A stretch of 9,170 bases of DNA. Origin: Oscillospiraceae bacterium UBA1230. Its GTDB lineage: Bacteria; Bacillota; Clostridia; Oscillospirales; Oscillospiraceae. Numbering within the stretch: position 1 is the first letter of the stretch; each line of letters opens with the position of its first letter. Location: contig DBWU01000006.1 of NCBI GenBank assembly GCA_002309395.1, positions 7,894 through 17,063 of the forward strand. The letters run 5' to 3'. Shown piece by piece: positions 6,694 through 9,170 of the stretch. The translations under genes and the position numbers were made by a program. The notes below the pieces were generated by a model. That model saw only the letters and a list, made by a program, of their open reading frames with translations, did no database searches and was not told the origin of the DNA.

Positions 6694-7131
6694 ATGGAAA
6701 AGAAGAAATATTTTATTGTGTCGGCGGAGGCGCTGCCGGAGGTATTCATCAAGGTGGCGGAGGCAAAGCGGATGCTCCAGGTGGGCGAGGCGCGCACCGT
6801 GGGGGAAGCGGCGGCGGTAGTGGGCATCAGCCGCAGCGCGTTCTATAAGTATAAGGACGCGGTACAGCCGTTTCAGGACATGAAGGCAGGGCAGATCATC
6901 ACGTTTTACGCCCTGCTCAAGGACAATCCGGGCGTGTTGAGCAGTTATCTCTCCATTTTTGCCAACTCCGGGGCGAACATCCTCACCATCAACCAGACGA
7001 TCCCCACCAACGGCTGTGCCGGCGTGACCATTTCCGCCGAGACCAGCGAGATGGTGGAGAGCCTGGACGAGATGATCGCCCGCGTCAGCGCGGCGGAGGG
7101 CGTGCTGAAATTCGAGATCCTGGCGGCGTAA
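6694..7131 (+). CDS. ACT-domain protein of the PheB/UPF0735 family
   Basis: A small cytoplasmic protein of 145 residues. The N-terminal part (MEKKKYFIVSAEALPEVFIK, then a helix pair with TVGEAAAVVGISRSAFYKYKDAV at about 35–57) looks like a helix-turn-helix, and an ACT domain follows (about 68–145; IITFYALLKDNPGVLSSYLSIFA, ILTINQTIPTNG, ending GVLKFEILAA). This architecture and length are those of the family annotated PheB/UPF0735 in Bacilli and Clostridia. ACT domains usually bind amino acids, so an amino-acid-responsive regulatory role is likely but unproven. No chorismate or threonine pathway gene lies next to it here. The ATG at 6694 is preceded by GAAGGA with a 10-base gap. An in-frame ATG at 6634 adds 20 basic residues foreign to the family and overlaps the presumed -10, so I reject it. 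No terminator is visible directly after the stop. Confidence 0.9.
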   Translation: MEKKKYFIVSAEALPEVFIKVAEAKRMLQVGEARTVGEAAAVVGISRSAFYKYKDAVQPFQDMKAGQIITFYALLKDNPGVLSSYLSIFANSGANILTINQTIPTNGCAGVTISAETSEMVESLDEMIARVSAAEGVLKFEILAA

Positions 7132-7186
7132 AGGGGAGGATCGCTCCGGATTCGCAAAATCCCCCGAAATAGCTGTCCCCAAAGGC

Positions 7187-7215
7187 TTGACAGCAGCTGC
7201 CACCGGCGGTACAAT
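7187..7215 (+). promoter_or_regulatory. Strong sigma-A promoter upstream of the exported-protein gene
   Basis: A perfect TTGACA (7187–7192), exactly 17 bases, then TACAAT (7210–7215), 5 of 6 to consensus. This is the best promoter in the window. The expected start near 7222 gives a leader of about 104 bases that contains the two inverted repeats at 7232–7276. The spacer includes the palindrome GCAGCTGC (7193–7200). Confidence 0.85.
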
Positions 7216-7231
7216 GAATCAAATGTTGCGT

Positions 7232-7251
7232 ACAAAAGGGTACCCTTTTGT
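7232..7251. repeat. Perfect 20-base palindrome in the leader (operator or hairpin)
   Basis: ACAAAAGGGT is followed directly by its reverse complement. It begins about 10 bases after the predicted start of transcription, so it may be a protein-binding operator or an RNA hairpin with a GUAC loop. The function is inferred from position only. Confidence 0.75.
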
Positions 7252-7276
7252 CATGTTTTGTTTCACAAAACATGAC
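7250..7276. repeat. 12-base inverted repeat with 3-base spacer in the leader
   Basis: GTCATGTTTTGT (7250–7261), TTC, then its exact reverse complement (7265–7276). It overlaps the preceding palindrome by two bases. The hexamer TTTTGT and its complement ACAAAA occur four times in 7232–7270. The stem is AT-rich and the nearest T run (7286–7290) is nine bases away, so it is not a convincing terminator. It could be an operator, a stabilising 5' hairpin or a recombination site. Confidence 0.75.
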
Positions 7277-7313
7277 GTGACATTCTTTTTGGCGGTGCGG
7301 CACACAACAGTAT

Positions 7314-7318
7314 GGAGG
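7314..7318 (+). promoter_or_regulatory. Ribosome binding site of the exported-protein gene
   Basis: GGAGG, with 7 bases to the ATG at 7326. This settles the start and frame of the long open frame that runs to the window end. Confidence 0.88.
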
Positions 7319-7325
7319 AAAGAAA

Positions 7326-9170
7326 ATGATAGGGGCGTATACGAAAAAACAGAGGGAGAATGTATGGAAACAAGTAACCGGCGTACTGCTGGTGTTAATA
7401 CTTATTCTGGGAATGATTCCGACAATTGCATTTGCAGAGGAAGAGGAAACTTCACCGGATGAGGAAGAGTATATTTATTATTCAGATTTGTTCTATGGAT
7501 ACGCGTACTACCTTGACAACAATTATTTTACAGACTACTCAGCAATGACAGCTAATGCCTATCATCAGATCTATAATGATTACATGGATAGCTCATTATT
7601 TGCATGGTCAGCTTTTAAAAATGCGCTTGCTGCGGCATTTAATATAAAGGACTGGACAAAAATTGTTACGGATGCTACAGGGCTTACAAGCTTTACCTAC
7701 GAAAAGGCATTAGATGCGGCAAATACCGAATTTGCAAACAAATTATTGGGGGGATCGGAGCTTTCAAAGATTTATGGAAAAGAGGCAAAATGGGTAAAGC
7801 GGGTTAATGATTTTCTCAAAGTATATACGACATTTGACAAAAATTATGAGCTATATGAGCAGGTCGCAGAAATTACGGAAACCGAAGAAATAATCTATAT
7901 GCAGGAGAAAACAACGGAAGTTGTTTTTTCTGATATGGTTTACTATTTTACGGAGAACTATCAATTTCATTCGATCTCCACGACAAAAATACAATTGTGG
8001 GAGCAAAGGATTCTTCCGAATCTCTCTGAAGTCGGAAAAATCCTTGGCTACGGTGCTGAAGCATTGACAATTGCCAAAACACTTACCACCGCACTGATGA
8101 TTGAAGATTTGCGTATGGAGATGATTGACGATATTTTGGCAAGCCAATCGACAGGAACCATGCTATACGATGGAATGAGTCGCCTAAAAACCCAGTTGAG
8201 CGATGGGTTCATATCGTATTTTTATTACAATTATATTGAAAACAAGGTAATTGATAAGGTTGCAGATTTCATAATAAAAAAGCTCGCATCTGAAACGATC
8301 TTTGCAGATGGCGGATATCTACTGATGGGTGCCATATACAAGGTGGCATCGTTCGTTGTTTTTGATGTGGTGTTCCATGTGCCTGATATCGATGACCTTA
8401 CGAAGCAGATGGTACTTTGTGAATATGCCGATAATTTTTATTTCTTGGTGAAAGACGAGTTCGATACATTTACCAGCCAGTTTACTACACAGGATATCAA
8501 TAGATTTGAGAGTCTTTTCAGCGCATATATTGCTGCCACAGAAGCAGCGTTAGGCGCTTCTGATAAAATCAAGTTGTCATCAAATCAGGATTTGCTTGCG
8601 CAGGCTATCAATCAATACAAAGAAGTTGATATATACGCTGAATATATTGAATCAGCGAAAGAGTTGGTGTTATCTACACCGGTTCAAAACCGCAATGTAA
8701 CCGATTTTGGGACGTGGAACATTACATCGGATACGGAATTGAGTGAGCATTCTGACACCATTGAACCGAATAAGGTTTATTTTCCGACTGTCGGTTTAAA
8801 GGCAAACATAACTATCAGTGTCGGAAGTACATTGACAGTTCCCAAAGATGCACATGTGACTGTCGATGGTAATCTTATGCTTGAAGGCAAGGCCAGCAGC
8901 GGTTCAACGACAACATTGGATAACAAAGGAGATTTGACTGTCACAGGAGGCATCAGCGTTTTTTCTGCTATAAATGTTATTCGTAATTCTGGTGCACTGA
9001 CTGTTGCAAGAGATTTGGAATTGAGAAATGCGTCCGGCAGCGGCCAAATTGACATGACGGATGAAAATGCCGTTCTTAAAATTGGAGGTGACGCTGTTTT
9101 TTACCTCAGTTCCTACTGTAACATCACAGCCGGAACTGTGATCTTCAACGGTTCGGAACAACAAACGGTA
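7326..9170 (+). CDS. Large exported protein of unknown function, helical N-terminal region plus beta-repeat region (3' end outside window)
   Basis: This frame is open from the ATG at 7326 to the last base, 615 codons without a stop, with an ideal ribosome site. I do not recognise the family. Residues 1–37 are a Gram-positive signal peptide (basic KKQRENVWK, then VTGVLLVLILILGMIP, likely cut after AFA at 37). An acidic stretch follows (EEEETSPDEEE, 38–48), then a Tyr-rich segment (49–86). Residues of about 90–450 are mostly predicted-helix type with amphipathic segments and two more hydrophobic ones (239–259, 331–350). From about 485 the sequence becomes Gly/Thr/Val-rich with short beta repeats: NKGDLTV (533–539), NSGALTV (554–560) and ENAVLKI (580–586), and ends in GTVIFNGSEQQTV (603–615). 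Only one Cys pair is visible, too far apart to interpret (C365, C598). The protein is probably secreted or surface-attached, perhaps adhesin- or polymorphic-toxin-like, but its decisive C-terminus is missing. Base composition is much more AT-rich than in its neighbours, suggesting transfer. Confidence 0.85.
   Translation, partial: MIGAYTKKQRENVWKQVTGVLLVLILILGMIPTIAFAEEEETSPDEEEYIYYSDLFYGYAYYLDNNYFTDYSAMTANAYHQIYNDYMDSSLFAWSAFKNALAAAFNIKDWTKIVTDATGLTSFTYEKALDAANTEFANKLLGGSELSKIYGKEAKWVKRVNDFLKVYTTFDKNYELYEQVAEITETEEIIYMQEKTTEVVFSDMVYYFTENYQFHSISTTKIQLWEQRILPNLSEVGKILGYGAEALTIAKTLTTALMIEDLRMEMIDDILASQSTGTMLYDGMSRLKTQLSDGFISYFYYNYIENKVIDKVADFIIKKLASETIFADGGYLLMGAIYKVASFVVFDVVFHVPDIDDLTKQMVLCEYADNFYFLVKDEFDTFTSQFTTQDINRFESLFSAYIAATEAALGASDKIKLSSNQDLLAQAINQYKEVDIYAEYIESAKELVLSTPVQNRNVTDFGTWNITSDTELSEHSDTIEPNKVYFPTVGLKANITISVGSTLTVPKDAHVTVDGNLMLEGKASSGSTTTLDNKGDLTVTGGISVFSAINVIRNSGALTVARDLELRNASGSGQIDMTDENAVLKIGGDAVFYLSSYCNITAGTVIFNGSEQQTV

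Noticed and set aside
7132..7186. Terminator for the ACT-domain gene
   Set aside because: Only 4–5 bp imperfect pairings without a T run are visible.
5797..7203. 468-codon minus-strand open frame across the transporter and ACT genes
   Set aside because: It is a shadow in high-GC DNA: another frame of the transporter gene plus the antisense of the ACT gene, with Arg/Gly/Ala-rich low-quality sequence and no coherent domain.
7250..7290. Intrinsic terminator or attenuator formed by the 12-bp hairpin plus T run
   Set aside because: The stem is AT-rich and the T run (7286–7290) is separated by nine bases, so it does not meet the usual pattern. Kept only as an inverted repeat of unknown role.
7187..7462. 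91-codon plus-strand frame across the promoter and signal peptide region
   Set aside because: It begins in the -35 box, runs across the inverted repeats and overlaps the better supported frame starting at 7326.
7851..9164. Several minus-strand frames of 86–98 codons opposite the exported-protein gene
   Set aside because: All are antisense to one continuous 615-codon frame with signal peptide and ribosome site, and none shows a domain.

Overview
The window looks like chromosomal DNA of a GC-rich (roughly 60%) low-G+C-type Firmicute, most likely a clostridial gut lineage in the Oscillospiraceae/Ruminococcaceae neighbourhood. The reasons are the dnaG–rpoD order, a primase and RpoD of Firmicute type, a small PheB-like ACT protein typical of Bacilli and Clostridia, strong AGGAGG ribosome binding sites and sigma-A-type promoters. 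The taxon is inferred from gene content and composition, without any search.

Layout. Positions 1–2580 (minus strand) hold the macromolecular-synthesis pair: dnaG (primase, complete) and, overlapping its end by 20 bases, rpoD (primary sigma factor), which runs off the left edge after 267 codons. Positions 2581–2768 hold candidate dnaG promoters and a strong C(UUCG)G-loop terminator for murC. murC (4163–2769, minus) and cca (4284–5606, plus) diverge from a compact intergenic region. Their two promoters are mirror images that share one palindromic -10 element. cca converges on an EamA/DMT-type transporter gene (6500–5619, minus). One long hairpin contains both stop codons and acts as terminator for both. 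A PheB-type ACT-domain gene (6694–7131, plus) is divergent from the transporter.

From about 7187 the picture changes. A consensus promoter (TTGACA, 17 bases, TACAAT) is followed by two abutting inverted repeats and then by a long open frame starting at 7326 that stays open to the end of the window (615 codons, no stop). It encodes an exported protein: a signal peptide, a Tyr-rich and helix-rich N-terminal region of about 420 residues, then beta-rich short repeats. It is much richer in A+T than everything to its left, so it is probably recently acquired. It is the accessory part of the window and its function is unknown.

The left 7.1 kb is ordinary core biology: replication priming, transcription initiation, peptidoglycan precursor synthesis, tRNA 3'-end maturation, export and an amino-acid-sensing-type small protein. 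The interesting structure lies in the divergent murC/cca promoter, the mirrored cca/transporter terminator, and the regulated-looking leader and low-GC surface-protein gene at the right end. No tRNA, rRNA, CRISPR array, transposase or integrase is visible.
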